Assembly: GCA_949282265.1 (NCBI GenBank)
Contig: CASDOZ010000019.1
Span: 1-36,625 of the forward strand
Direction: 5' to 3'
DNA length: 36,625 bases
Source of the DNA: an uncultured Bacteroidales bacterium
GTDB taxonomy: Bacteria > Bacteroidota > Bacteroidia > Bacteroidales > Paludibacteraceae
Part shown: positions 25,093 through 32,245 of the stretch, piece after piece
Numbering within the stretch: position 1 is the stretch's first letter
How the letters are laid out: each line of letters begins with the position of its first letter
The notes under the pieces: generated by a model
Told to the model about the DNA's origin: nothing
What the model saw: only the letters and a program-made list of their open reading frames with translations
Databases searched by the model: none
Position numbers and translations under genes: made by a program

Positions 25093-25849
25093 AATGCAGG
25101 GCAGCGTCGTCGCCGGAGATGCCGTGCGCCTCGCGGCAGAACGCCGCCATCTCCTCCGGGTGCCGCTCAAAGTGGTTGCCCACGACCACCAGGTCGGCGC
25201 CCGCATCGAGCAGGCTGTGCAGCTGCTCCACGGTACGCACGCCCCCGCCCGCAATGAGCGGCACGGACACGGCCTGCCGCACGCGGCGCACCATCTCCGC
25301 AGGAACGGACTGCAACGCCCCGCTGCCCGCTTCCAAATAAAGCAGCCGCAGCCCGAGCAGTTCGCCCGCCACGGCCGTAGCCACCGCCTCGTCCAGCGCG
25401 TCGCGCCCTATCGGGCGGGTGCCGCTCACCCGCTCCACCGACGAGAGCCGCCCGCCGTCCACCAGCATGTAGCCCATCGGGATGGCCTCTATGCCCGAGC
25501 GCCTCACCGCAAGCGCGGCGGACACCTGCTGCCCTATCAACATCTCGGGGTTGCGCCCCGAAATCAAAGTCAGGAAAAGCAACGCATCGGCACGCGCCGA
25601 GAACTGCGCCGCGCTGCCCGGAAACAGCACGACAGGCACGGACAGCCGCGCTTTGAGCGACGCGACCAAACCGTCAACCGCCTGCACGCCACCGCTGCCG
25701 CCCACAAAAACGAAGTCGGGCGCCGCGGCCGACACACGCCGACACAGCGTCCCAATGCCCGCGGCAGGGCACTTGTCAGGGTCGAGCAGCACGGCAATCA
25801 TCTTGCGCCCCGCGGCCCTGTTGTGCAATATCTGTTCATAAACGTTCAT
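25076..25849 (-). CDS. pcrB: Geranylgeranylglyceryl/heptaprenylglyceryl phosphate synthase (PcrB family)
   Basis: 257 residues from the ATG at 25849. A TIM-barrel prenyltransferase joining sn-glycerol-1-phosphate to a long prenyl diphosphate, the ether-lipid entry step in archaea. Seen motifs are AVLLDPDKCP (~18-27), FVFVGGSGGVQAVD (~45), IPMGYMLVDGG (~130), LLYLEAGSGA (~165) and PLIAGGGVRTVEQL (~200). Active GGGP synthases are known from some Bacteroidetes; prenyl length here is unknown. Its ATG overlaps the phosphopantetheinyl transferase stop (ATGA). A longer start at 25948 would overlap that gene heavily and is rejected. Confidence 0.9.
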   Translation of the reverse strand: MNVYEQILHNRAAGRKMIAVLLDPDKCPAAGIGTLCRRVSAAAPDFVFVGGSGGVQAVDGLVASLKARLSVPVVLFPGSAAQFSARADALLFLTLISGRNPEMLIGQQVSAALAVRRSGIEAIPMGYMLVDGGRLSSVERVSGTRPIGRDALDEAVATAVAGELLGLRLLYLEAGSGALQSVPAEMVRRVRQAVSVPLIAGGGVRTVEQLHSLLDAGADLVVVGNHFERHPEEMAAFCREAHGISGDDAALHSGRRP

Positions 25850-26475
25850 GTCGTTTCCCTCCTTGCAAGCACTAAAACGAACCCGCCGGCCAGGCGGTAG
25901 TCCAGCCGGAAACGGCTCCCGCCGGACGGAAGGCACGCACGGAAGCATCCGCCGGACGACGCCATGCGGAACGGCTCCACGCGGATGTCGCGCGAAAAAT
26001 CGACGGCTTCCGCGCCGGCAATCTTGTAGATGGCCTCCTTGGCCGACCAGTAAAGGTGGTGCTTGCGCGCTCCGGCACGCCGAAGCTCCGCCAGCTCATG
26101 CGCGCCCAGAAACCGCTCCCGGACGCGCATCACCTTGCCGCCCAACACTTCCACGTCCAGCCCCACTTCCGCATCCGCGCACCACGCAACGGCCGCGTAG
26201 CCGCCCGAGTGCGATATGCTTATGTGCTCCGGCCCATCGGCCAGGAACGGGCGGCCATCGGGGCCGTAGGCAATGTCGCGCACCCTGCCGAAGGCCAGGA
26301 AAAACAGGTAGCGCACAAACACGAACTCGCGCCGGCGCTGCGCGCTCTTCATGCCCTCCAACGCATGCAACCATGCCGGCGGACAAGGCATCCGGTGCAG
26401 GACATCGTCCGTGTCCTCGGTCATCTCACAGACCATCAGACGCACCGTACCTATATGTGAATCAAGGATTTTCAT
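25846..26475 (-). CDS. 4'-phosphopantetheinyl transferase (Sfp-type)
   Basis: About 209 residues. It transfers phosphopantetheine from CoA to carrier proteins. The signature pair is present: GLDVE near residue 103 and WSAKEAIYKIAG near 142, with ISISHSGGYAAVAW before the first motif. The length fits the Sfp/AcpT subgroup. Start chosen at 26475 (MKILDSHIG), leaving an 11-bp gap to gldD; 26496 would overlap gldD by 10 bp. Carrier protein targets (fatty-acid ACP or secondary metabolism) cannot be told. It forms a run with gldE, gldD and pcrB. Confidence 0.9.
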   Translation of the reverse strand: MKILDSHIGTVRLMVCEMTEDTDDVLHRMPCPPAWLHALEGMKSAQRRREFVFVRYLFFLAFGRVRDIAYGPDGRPFLADGPEHISISHSGGYAAVAWCADAEVGLDVEVLGGKVMRVRERFLGAHELAELRRAGARKHHLYWSAKEAIYKIAGAEAVDFSRDIRVEPFRMASSGGCFRACLPSGGSRFRLDYRLAGGFVLVLARRETT

Positions 26476-26486
26476 GACAAACAGGC

Positions 26487-27092
26487 TCAACGCCACTCGA
26501 AACTCTCCATAAGGCGCATAATATCCTCCCGCATGTAGTCGAGCATCGGTGCTATGGAGTCCTGGTTGGGCTGGCAGTTGAAGTAGAGCGCCCCCCGGAA
26601 GAAGTGCTCCGTACTGTCCGTAAGGACAAACTGAATGGGCGAGGCGGTGTTGCCGTACAGTTCGTACAACACGCCGTAAACGCGCCTATCCGGATGTTCG
26701 AAACCCCGCTCCGGTATGGCATCCGCCCGCGAGGCGTGCCTGTAAACGAACTTTTGCGCATCGTCGGAGAGCGCGGCCAGGTTGCCCGCCACTGGCTTGT
26801 AGCTGCAATAAATCCGCGCGCCTATGGACGGATAGACAATGTCGAGCCAGTATTTTTCACCGGGTTCGTCCTTATAGACCACCGACGCGTTTCCCGACAA
26901 GTCAAAGGCATAGGGGAACCCCTTGCCCGCGAAGAATGTGTAAGATGTATCGGGGACTTGCAGGCGCGGGTAGCCGTAGGGGCGCGGCACATAACCGCGC
27001 GAACAGGACGCCGCCAGCACTGTGCACAGGCAGAACGCGCCGGCCAACCGGTACAAAGCCCTACAACTGGCCGTTCTCAGCGTCGTTTTCAT
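26487..27092 (-). CDS. gldD: Gliding-motility-associated lipoprotein GldD
   Basis: About 201 residues. The signal peptide ends in a lipobox (LAASC). The mature part shows the GldD pattern: PRPYGYPRLQVPDTSYTFF near the start and RGALYFNCQPNQDSIAPMLDYMREDIMRLMESFEW at the end. In Flavobacterium GldD is needed for gliding and type IX secretion, but homologues occur in non-gliding Bacteroidales, where the role is unclear. The start at 27092 (MKTTLRT) gives a normal signal peptide; 27104 and 27110 are alternatives. Its 5' end lies inside the 3' end of gldE (32-50 bp overlap). Confidence 0.88.
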   Translation of the reverse strand: MKTTLRTASCRALYRLAGAFCLCTVLAASCSRGYVPRPYGYPRLQVPDTSYTFFAGKGFPYAFDLSGNASVVYKDEPGEKYWLDIVYPSIGARIYCSYKPVAGNLAALSDDAQKFVYRHASRADAIPERGFEHPDRRVYGVLYELYGNTASPIQFVLTDSTEHFFRGALYFNCQPNQDSIAPMLDYMREDIMRLMESFEWR

Positions 27093-28410
27093 CCGAACGT
27101 TCATTGACATGGAACCTTATCTTTTTAATGCGGCGTTTGTCCACAGCCATCACCTCGAAGTCATACTGTTCATAGCTGATTTTCTCGCCGTTCTTGGGAA
27201 TGTCGCCTTTCAGCTCCAGCACCAGTCCGGCCAGAGTCTCCACTTCCGTGGTGATGTTCGCGAAGGTGTCTTCCTCTATGCCCGTGATTTTGTAGAAGTC
27301 ATTCAGCAGTATTTTGGCCTCAAAGACGTAAGTGTTGTCGTCCACCTTCGTGTAGAGTTTTTCCTCTTCGTCGTATTCGTCGCTTATGTCGCCCACGATT
27401 TCTTCCAGGATATCCTCCATCGTTACCAGCCCGGCCGTGCCTCCGTACTCGTCAACCACAATGGCCAAATGCACTTTGTTCTCCTGGAATTCGCGCAACA
27501 GGTCGTCTATCTTCTTGGATTCCGGCACAAAGTAGGCCGGCCTGATCAGCGTCTGCCAGCGGAAAGTCCGCGGCTTGTCCAGATAAGGCAGCAGGTCCTT
27601 GCTGTAAATCAAGCCCTTGATTTTGTCGCTCGTTCCCGTATAGACGGGTATGCGCGAGTAGCCCGAGTCGATAATGATGCGCATCAACTCCTGGTAGTCG
27701 CACTTGATGTCCGCCCCGACAATGTCAAGGCGCGAGCACATGATGTCGGACACCTGGATGTTTCCAAACTTGATGATGCCCTCAAGCATGTCTTTGTCCT
27801 CGTCCTGCTCGGCGGTCGTCAGCTCCAGCGCCTCCGACAGTTCGTCCATCGATATGTTATTGTGGCTGTGCTTGTTCATGCGCGTGTCCACCGCCGCCGT
27901 GGACTTTATCAGCAGTTTGATGAAAGGCGCCAGCATCTTTTCCAGCGTCACGAACGTGCCCGCCGCGCCGCGTGCCGTCCGTTTGGGCGCTTGATTGGCG
28001 TAAACCTTCGGCATGATTTCACCGAACAGCAGCAACAGGAACGTGATGACAACCGTTTGCACCAGGAAACCAATGACGGGCGCCCCGGAAAAATCAAACA
28101 CCGAAAGGGTGAAATGCGTCAGGAGAATGATGATGACAATGTTCACGAAATTGTTGGCAATCAATATGCTTGCCAGCAAAGCCTGCGGGTCATCAAGCAG
28201 TTTCAATACGTTCCGGTCGGCTTTGGTGTTGCCTTGTTTTATCTCGTTCAAGTCCTGCGGGCTCAACGAAAAGAAAGCGACTTCGGAGCCGGACACAAAG
28301 GCCGAGCAGAAAAGGAGCAGCACGCTCAGCGCCAAAGCGACGTAGGCTGTCAAGGGAATCGGGGCGGTGTTCAAGACACCTAATAGTAGGGGTAAATGAT
28401 CAGGGTCCAA
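27061..28410 (-). CDS. gldE: Gliding-motility-associated protein GldE (CNNM/CBS transporter-like)
   Basis: About 449 residues if it starts at the TTG codon at 28410, read as [11 protein letters not shown], which matches how GldE homologues begin. The frame's ATG at 28503 lies upstream of the -7 box (28459-28467), so it cannot be on that transcript. Domains: membrane DUF21/CNNM region with 3-4 helices (~15-200, including [15 protein letters not shown]), two CBS domains (~215-330, ending [24 protein letters not shown]), and a CorC/HlyC domain. Relatives are magnesium/cobalt efflux proteins. GldE acts with GldD in Flavobacterium motility. Confidence 0.88.
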   Translation of the reverse strand: MDPDHLPLLLGVLNTAPIPLTAYVALALSVLLLFCSAFVSGSEVAFFSLSPQDLNEIKQGNTKADRNVLKLLDDPQALLASILIANNFVNIVIIILLTHFTLSVFDFSGAPVIGFLVQTVVITFLLLLFGEIMPKVYANQAPKRTARGAAGTFVTLEKMLAPFIKLLIKSTAAVDTRMNKHSHNNISMDELSEALELTTAEQDEDKDMLEGIIKFGNIQVSDIMCSRLDIVGADIKCDYQELMRIIIDSGYSRIPVYTGTSDKIKGLIYSKDLLPYLDKPRTFRWQTLIRPAYFVPESKKIDDLLREFQENKVHLAIVVDEYGGTAGLVTMEDILEEIVGDISDEYDEEEKLYTKVDDNTYVFEAKILLNDFYKITGIEEDTFANITTEVETLAGLVLELKGDIPKNGEKISYEQYDFEVMAVDKRRIKKIRFHVNERSDENDAENGQL

Positions 28411-28458
28411 GGATATCAAGTTTAATGAGACATACAAGGCCGGAATTCTTCCGGCGCT

Positions 28459-28467
28459 GCAAAAATA
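28459..28467 (-). promoter_or_regulatory. gldE -7 promoter box
   Basis: Minus-strand TATTTTTGC about 49 bp upstream of the proposed TTG start; divergent from the rsmF-like promoter 51 bp away. No clear -33. Confidence 0.55.
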
Positions 28468-28518
28468 CAACTTTTTTCCGATAAACGAATTGTTGCGCGG
28501 CAATTACACTTATTTTCG

Positions 28519-28527
28519 TACATTTGC
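28519..28527 (+). promoter_or_regulatory. rsmF-like gene -7 promoter box
   Basis: TACATTTGC lies 23 bp before the ATG at 28551. It overlaps an in-frame TTG at 28524, which rules that TTG out as the start. Confidence 0.6.
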
Positions 28528-28550
28528 AGCAGCATAGACACGACCGTTAC

Positions 28551-29876
28551 ATGGAATTGCCCGCAGCTTTCATAGACCGCACGCGCCCCCTGCTCGGCGA
28601 TGAATGGGACGACTTCCGGAAGGCTTTGCAGGAAACGCCCCCGCCGACCAGCATCCGGCTGAACGACAAGACGCCGCTCCGCATCGGAACGGCCGTCCCG
28701 TGGTGCCCCGACGGTGCCTACCTCGACGAGCGCCCCCTGTTCACGCTCGACCCGCTCTTCCACGCCGGCTGCTACTATGTCCAGGAAGCAAGCTCCATGT
28801 TCGTACGGCAAGCCCTGCAACAGTGCGTGCCCCCCGGCAGTCTCGTGCTCGACTTGTGCGCCGCACCGGGCGGAAAATCCACCCTCATCAGCCAGTACCT
28901 CGGGGACAAAGGTTTTCTCGTTGCCAACGAAATCATCCGGCAACGCGCCCATATCCTGGCGGAAAACCTGCAAAAATGGGGCAACGGGAACTTCGCCGTG
29001 ACGAACGACACACCCCAAAACATAGGCAAGCTCACCGCCCTATTCGACGCCATCCTGGTCGATGCGCCCTGTTCGGGCGAAGGCATGTTCCGCAAGGACC
29101 CCGGTGCCATTGCAGAATGGAGCGAAGCCAACGTGCGCATGTGCGCCGCCCGCCAACGGGACATCCTGACCGACATATGGGCTGCCCTGAAACCTGACGG
29201 CGTCCTGATATACAGCACATGCACTTACAACCGCGAGGAAAACGAGGACAATGTGCAGTGGATATGCACGCATTTGGGCGCATCCTATCAGCCCCTCTCC
29301 ATCGACACGCGCTGGCAACTGTCAGGAAAGGACGCGGGCTATCATTTCTATCCGCACAAGACCCGGGGCGAAGGTTTCTTCCTGGCCGTCATGCGCAAGC
29401 ACGGCGGCGCCGCCCGGACGTTCCGCCTGCGGGACAAGAACGCCGGCAAGCAACAACCGGCCGGACTGCAACAACTGCGGAAATGGCTGGATGAAAGGCA
29501 GGATTGGAAACTGGAATTCGGGAAAAACCGCGCTTACGCCATTCCCGAAAAGCACGCAGAAACCGTCCGCATCGTACAGGAATGCCTCAATGCTATTACG
29601 GCAGGAACGGAACTGGCCGAATGGAAAGCCGGCAAATGGACACCCTGCCCTGCCGCCGCGCTCTCCAAGTATTTGAATCGGCAAAATTTCACTACATTTG
29701 CAGCCGATACGGAAACCGCACTGGCCTTCCTGCGCACTGAGACACTGAACCTGCCGGAGTTACCGTTGGGCTATGTGCTCATCACATACAAGAATGTGCC
29801 TTTGGGCTGGGTGAAAAACGTAGGAAACAGATGCAACAACTTATATCCGAACGAATGGAGAATCCGAAAAAAATGA
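28551..29876 (+). CDS. rRNA (cytosine-C5)-methyltransferase, RsmF/NOL1-NOP2-sun family
   Basis: 441 residues from the ATG at 28551. The SAM motif LCAAPGGKSTL is near residue 103. The DAPCSGEGMFRKDP motif (~172) and STCTYNREENED (~222) supply the two cysteines used by m5C RNA methyltransferases. The C-terminal ~120 residues are a PUA/RNB-like RNA-binding tail ending in GYVLITYKNVPLGWVKNVGNRCNNLYP, as in RsmF (YebU) and the Gram-positive RlmI-like group. Which rRNA cytosine is modified is not determinable. It overlaps the next gene by four bases (ATGA at 29873-29876). Confidence 0.92.
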   Translation: MELPAAFIDRTRPLLGDEWDDFRKALQETPPPTSIRLNDKTPLRIGTAVPWCPDGAYLDERPLFTLDPLFHAGCYYVQEASSMFVRQALQQCVPPGSLVLDLCAAPGGKSTLISQYLGDKGFLVANEIIRQRAHILAENLQKWGNGNFAVTNDTPQNIGKLTALFDAILVDAPCSGEGMFRKDPGAIAEWSEANVRMCAARQRDILTDIWAALKPDGVLIYSTCTYNREENEDNVQWICTHLGASYQPLSIDTRWQLSGKDAGYHFYPHKTRGEGFFLAVMRKHGGAARTFRLRDKNAGKQQPAGLQQLRKWLDERQDWKLEFGKNRAYAIPEKHAETVRIVQECLNAITAGTELAEWKAGKWTPCPAAALSKYLNRQNFTTFAADTETALAFLRTETLNLPELPLGYVLITYKNVPLGWVKNVGNRCNNLYPNEWRIRKK

Positions 29877-30625
29877 CCTTGACATTCCTGGGCACGGGAA
29901 CATCCACGGGAGTCCCGCAAATAGGTTGCCCATGCGAAGTCTGCCGCTCGGCAGATGCACGGGACAAACGTCTGCGCTCTTCGGTACTCATCTCGTACGG
30001 AAATACCAACATCCTTATCGATTGCGGCCCCGATTTCCGCCAGCAGGCATTGCGGGCCGGCATATCGCATTTGGACGCTGTCCTGATCACCCACGAACAT
30101 TACGACCACCTCGGCGGCATGGACGATGTGCGGCCTTTCGGCGACATGCCCGTCTTTGCCGAGCAGCGCGTGCTGGATGCCATCACACGCAACCTGCCCT
30201 ATTGCTTCGGCGAACACATCTACCCGGGCGCGCCGCGCATCAGCTTGCATCCAATCGAACCTGGGCAAGCATTCCAGCTCGGCGCACTACCGATATTGCC
30301 GGTACGGGTCATGCACGCTAAACTTCCCATATTGGGATTCCGGATTGGCAAGTTGGGTTATTTAACTGATGTAAAGACTATTTCAGACCAAACCATACAA
30401 CAAATGCAAGGTTTGGACGTTTTAATAATTAATGGCTTGCAACAAAAACCGCATCCGAGCCATTTGTCCATCGGCGAAGCAATTGCCATAGCCGAAAAAA
30501 TACAGGCGGAACAGACCTATTTCACGCACTTTTCGCACAGAATAGGACTGCATACTGAATTGGAAGCCACTTTGCCGGCCAACATGTATCCGGCGTATGA
30601 TAATTTGAAAATAGAAATAATATGA
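29873..30625 (+). CDS. MBL-fold metallohydrolase (PhnP-like)
   Basis: 250 residues from the ATG at 29873, which overlaps the upstream stop; 29855 is an alternative adding six residues. It starts MTLTFLGTGTSTGVPQIGC. The metal-binding THEHYDHLGGMDD (HxHxDH) lies near residue 72, and VRVMHAKLPILGFRIG and YFTHFSHRIG supply later ligands. The CPCEVCRSADARDKRLRSS region resembles the zinc-binding insertion of the PhnP phosphodiesterase group. The substrate is unknown; cyclic phosphodiesters or small phosphoesters are the family precedent. It overlaps the following lipoprotein gene by ATGA (30622-30625). Confidence 0.88.
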   Translation: MTLTFLGTGTSTGVPQIGCPCEVCRSADARDKRLRSSVLISYGNTNILIDCGPDFRQQALRAGISHLDAVLITHEHYDHLGGMDDVRPFGDMPVFAEQRVLDAITRNLPYCFGEHIYPGAPRISLHPIEPGQAFQLGALPILPVRVMHAKLPILGFRIGKLGYLTDVKTISDQTIQQMQGLDVLIINGLQQKPHPSHLSIGEAIAIAEKIQAEQTYFTHFSHRIGLHTELEATLPANMYPAYDNLKIEII

Positions 30626-31686
30626 CGACCGAAGCCTTATATTCTAAAAAAGCCTTACGGCAAATTGCATTTGCGACGTGCCTGTTATTATGTTGTTCAT
30701 GCAGCACCCAACGGCTGTACACGACCTTGGATGTGATGCGTCCGGGCAGCATGACTTTCGCCCACGATGCTGTGAACATGTTATTAATCAACAACACAGT
30801 GCCGCAACCGGAAAATTACGGGCATCAAATCCGCCTGAGCGGCCAGCAAGCTTATTCTGTCATTCAAAACATCGACAGTGCATCCCTGTTTTGCATGGCA
30901 GGCGCATTCGAGGACTTTGCCGACATCGGCTTTTTCCGCACCGTGCTTTTGCAGGACGGGACACAAAACAAGTCAGGCGATTTTTACCGCATCAAGCCTT
31001 TGCAATCTGCCGAAGTGGACAGTTTATGCCGCATGTACAACGTGGACGTGATTCTGGCCCTGAACCGAATTGCCGTCAATGATGTCATTTCCGATTATTA
31101 CCTGCCGCAAACCAGCGAATATCTGGCGGCATTGGATGTCAAAACGATTTCCAGTTGGTCGGTGCACTATCCCGACAGTAGTCATTATGAAACCATCAAC
31201 CTTACAGACAGCCTGTTCTGGGAAAAAACAGCATACGACCGCAAAGAAGCGCTTGAACAATTGCCAGCCCGCAACGATGCGGTGGTTGATGCTTGTATTT
31301 TTGCTGGCAGACGGGCGTGTGAAAGGCTTTTGCCACGCTGGGAACAAGTGGACCGATATTTCTACACTGACAGGAACGCCCAAATACAGCAAGGAATAGA
31401 TTCCGTTTACCACAAAGACTGGAAAGGCGCTTTAAACACATGGAAACCGCTTATTGAGACCGGAAAGACCAAATCAATCAAAGCAAAGGCATACGCCAAC
31501 ATGGCTGTCGTTTCCGAAATTCTGGGAGACATGGACAATGCTATCGCATACGCCAATGCAGCCCTGTCGCTGTTCTCCGATTCCTTCAACTTCAACAGCT
31601 ACGAATACGCCTATTGGTTATCCCTTTACGTTACTGACTTGTACACACGGCAAAAAGAACTGGAATTATTGGAAAAGCAGCTATAA
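30622..31686 (+). CDS. DUF6340-type lipoprotein with TPR-like C-terminus
   Basis: 354 residues. The signal peptide ends in a cysteine-rich lipobox region (LLLCCSC), so it is probably lipidated and in the envelope. The body (RLYTTLDVMRPGSMTF, then VDVILALNRIAVNDVIS and SSWSVHYPDSSHYETINLTDSLFWE) fits the Bacteroidota DUF6340 family. The last ~110 residues form TPR-like helices (KDWKGALNTWKPLIETGKTKSIKAKAYANMAVVSEILGDMDNAIAYA). Function is unknown. It is coupled to the MBL gene by a 4-bp overlap, and a 23-bp gap leads to the AlaX-like gene. Confidence 0.82.
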   Translation: MTTEALYSKKALRQIAFATCLLLCCSCSTQRLYTTLDVMRPGSMTFAHDAVNMLLINNTVPQPENYGHQIRLSGQQAYSVIQNIDSASLFCMAGAFEDFADIGFFRTVLLQDGTQNKSGDFYRIKPLQSAEVDSLCRMYNVDVILALNRIAVNDVISDYYLPQTSEYLAALDVKTISSWSVHYPDSSHYETINLTDSLFWEKTAYDRKEALEQLPARNDAVVDACIFAGRRACERLLPRWEQVDRYFYTDRNAQIQQGIDSVYHKDWKGALNTWKPLIETGKTKSIKAKAYANMAVVSEILGDMDNAIAYANAALSLFSDSFNFNSYEYAYWLSLYVTDLYTRQKELELLEKQL

Positions 31687-31709
31687 TCCCTATAACTGAA
31701 ACATACGAA

Positions 31710-32162
31710 ATGGAGATTAACGAAGCCAAGAAAGCATATTACGAACCAATGCACACTACCGAGCACATTCTCAACCAGACCATGGTCAGAATGTTTGGCT
31801 GCGGACGTTCCGCGAACGCACATATCGAAAAGAAAAAAAGCAAATGCGACTACCTGCTGCCGGCATGTCCTACACAAGAACAAATCGACAATATTGTCCG
31901 CACCGTCAATGACATCATTGATGCGCATCTACCGGTCAGCATCGAATACATGCCGCGCGAGGAAGCTGCAAAGATTGCCGACTTATCGAAACTGCCAGAA
32001 GAGGCGACTGACACACTTCGTATCGTACGGATTGGCGACTACGACACCTGCGCTTGCATCGGACAGCACGTCAGCAACACTGCTGAAATTGGAGGGCATT
32101 TTGAAATCATCAGCCACGACTACGAAAACGGACGCTGGCGCGTGCGATTCAAAATCACATAG
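31710..32162 (+). CDS. Stand-alone alanyl-tRNA editing domain protein (AlaX-like)
   Basis: 150 residues with the tRNA_SAD (second additional domain) zinc site: HTTEH (His15, His19) and CIGQH (Cys116, His120), followed by the typical VSNTAEIGGHFEI. Free-standing AlaX proteins hydrolyse mischarged Ser-tRNA(Ala) or Gly-tRNA(Ala) in trans. The protein lacks the N-terminal extension of larger AlaX types, so it is closest to the short AlaX-S group. It could instead edit another tRNA. It is the last gene before the terminator at 32192. Confidence 0.85.
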   Translation: MEINEAKKAYYEPMHTTEHILNQTMVRMFGCGRSANAHIEKKKSKCDYLLPACPTQEQIDNIVRTVNDIIDAHLPVSIEYMPREEAAKIADLSKLPEEATDTLRIVRIGDYDTCACIGQHVSNTAEIGGHFEIISHDYENGRWRVRFKIT

Positions 32163-32191
32163 GATTCCAAACATAGAACCGGAAAAACAAG

Positions 32192-32229
32192 CTCCCCCGC
32201 ATAATCCAAACAAGAATTGTGCGGGGGAG
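32192..32229. terminator. Convergent terminator between the AlaX-like gene and malQ
   Basis: Perfect 10-bp inverted repeat CTCCCCCGCA (32192-32201) / TGCGGGGGAG (32220-32229) with an 18-nt A-rich loop. The T tail is short on both sides (TTTCC on plus, GCTTGTTTTT on minus), better for the minus strand. It separates two converging genes. Confidence 0.75.
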
Positions 32230-32245
32230 TTTCCATCAACTGCCT

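Noticed and set aside
27022-28383. 453-codon plus-strand open frame opposite gldE.
   Set aside because: It mirrors gldE codons (His/Arg/Gln/Val-rich noise) and has no recognisable domain. gldE on the other strand is unambiguous.
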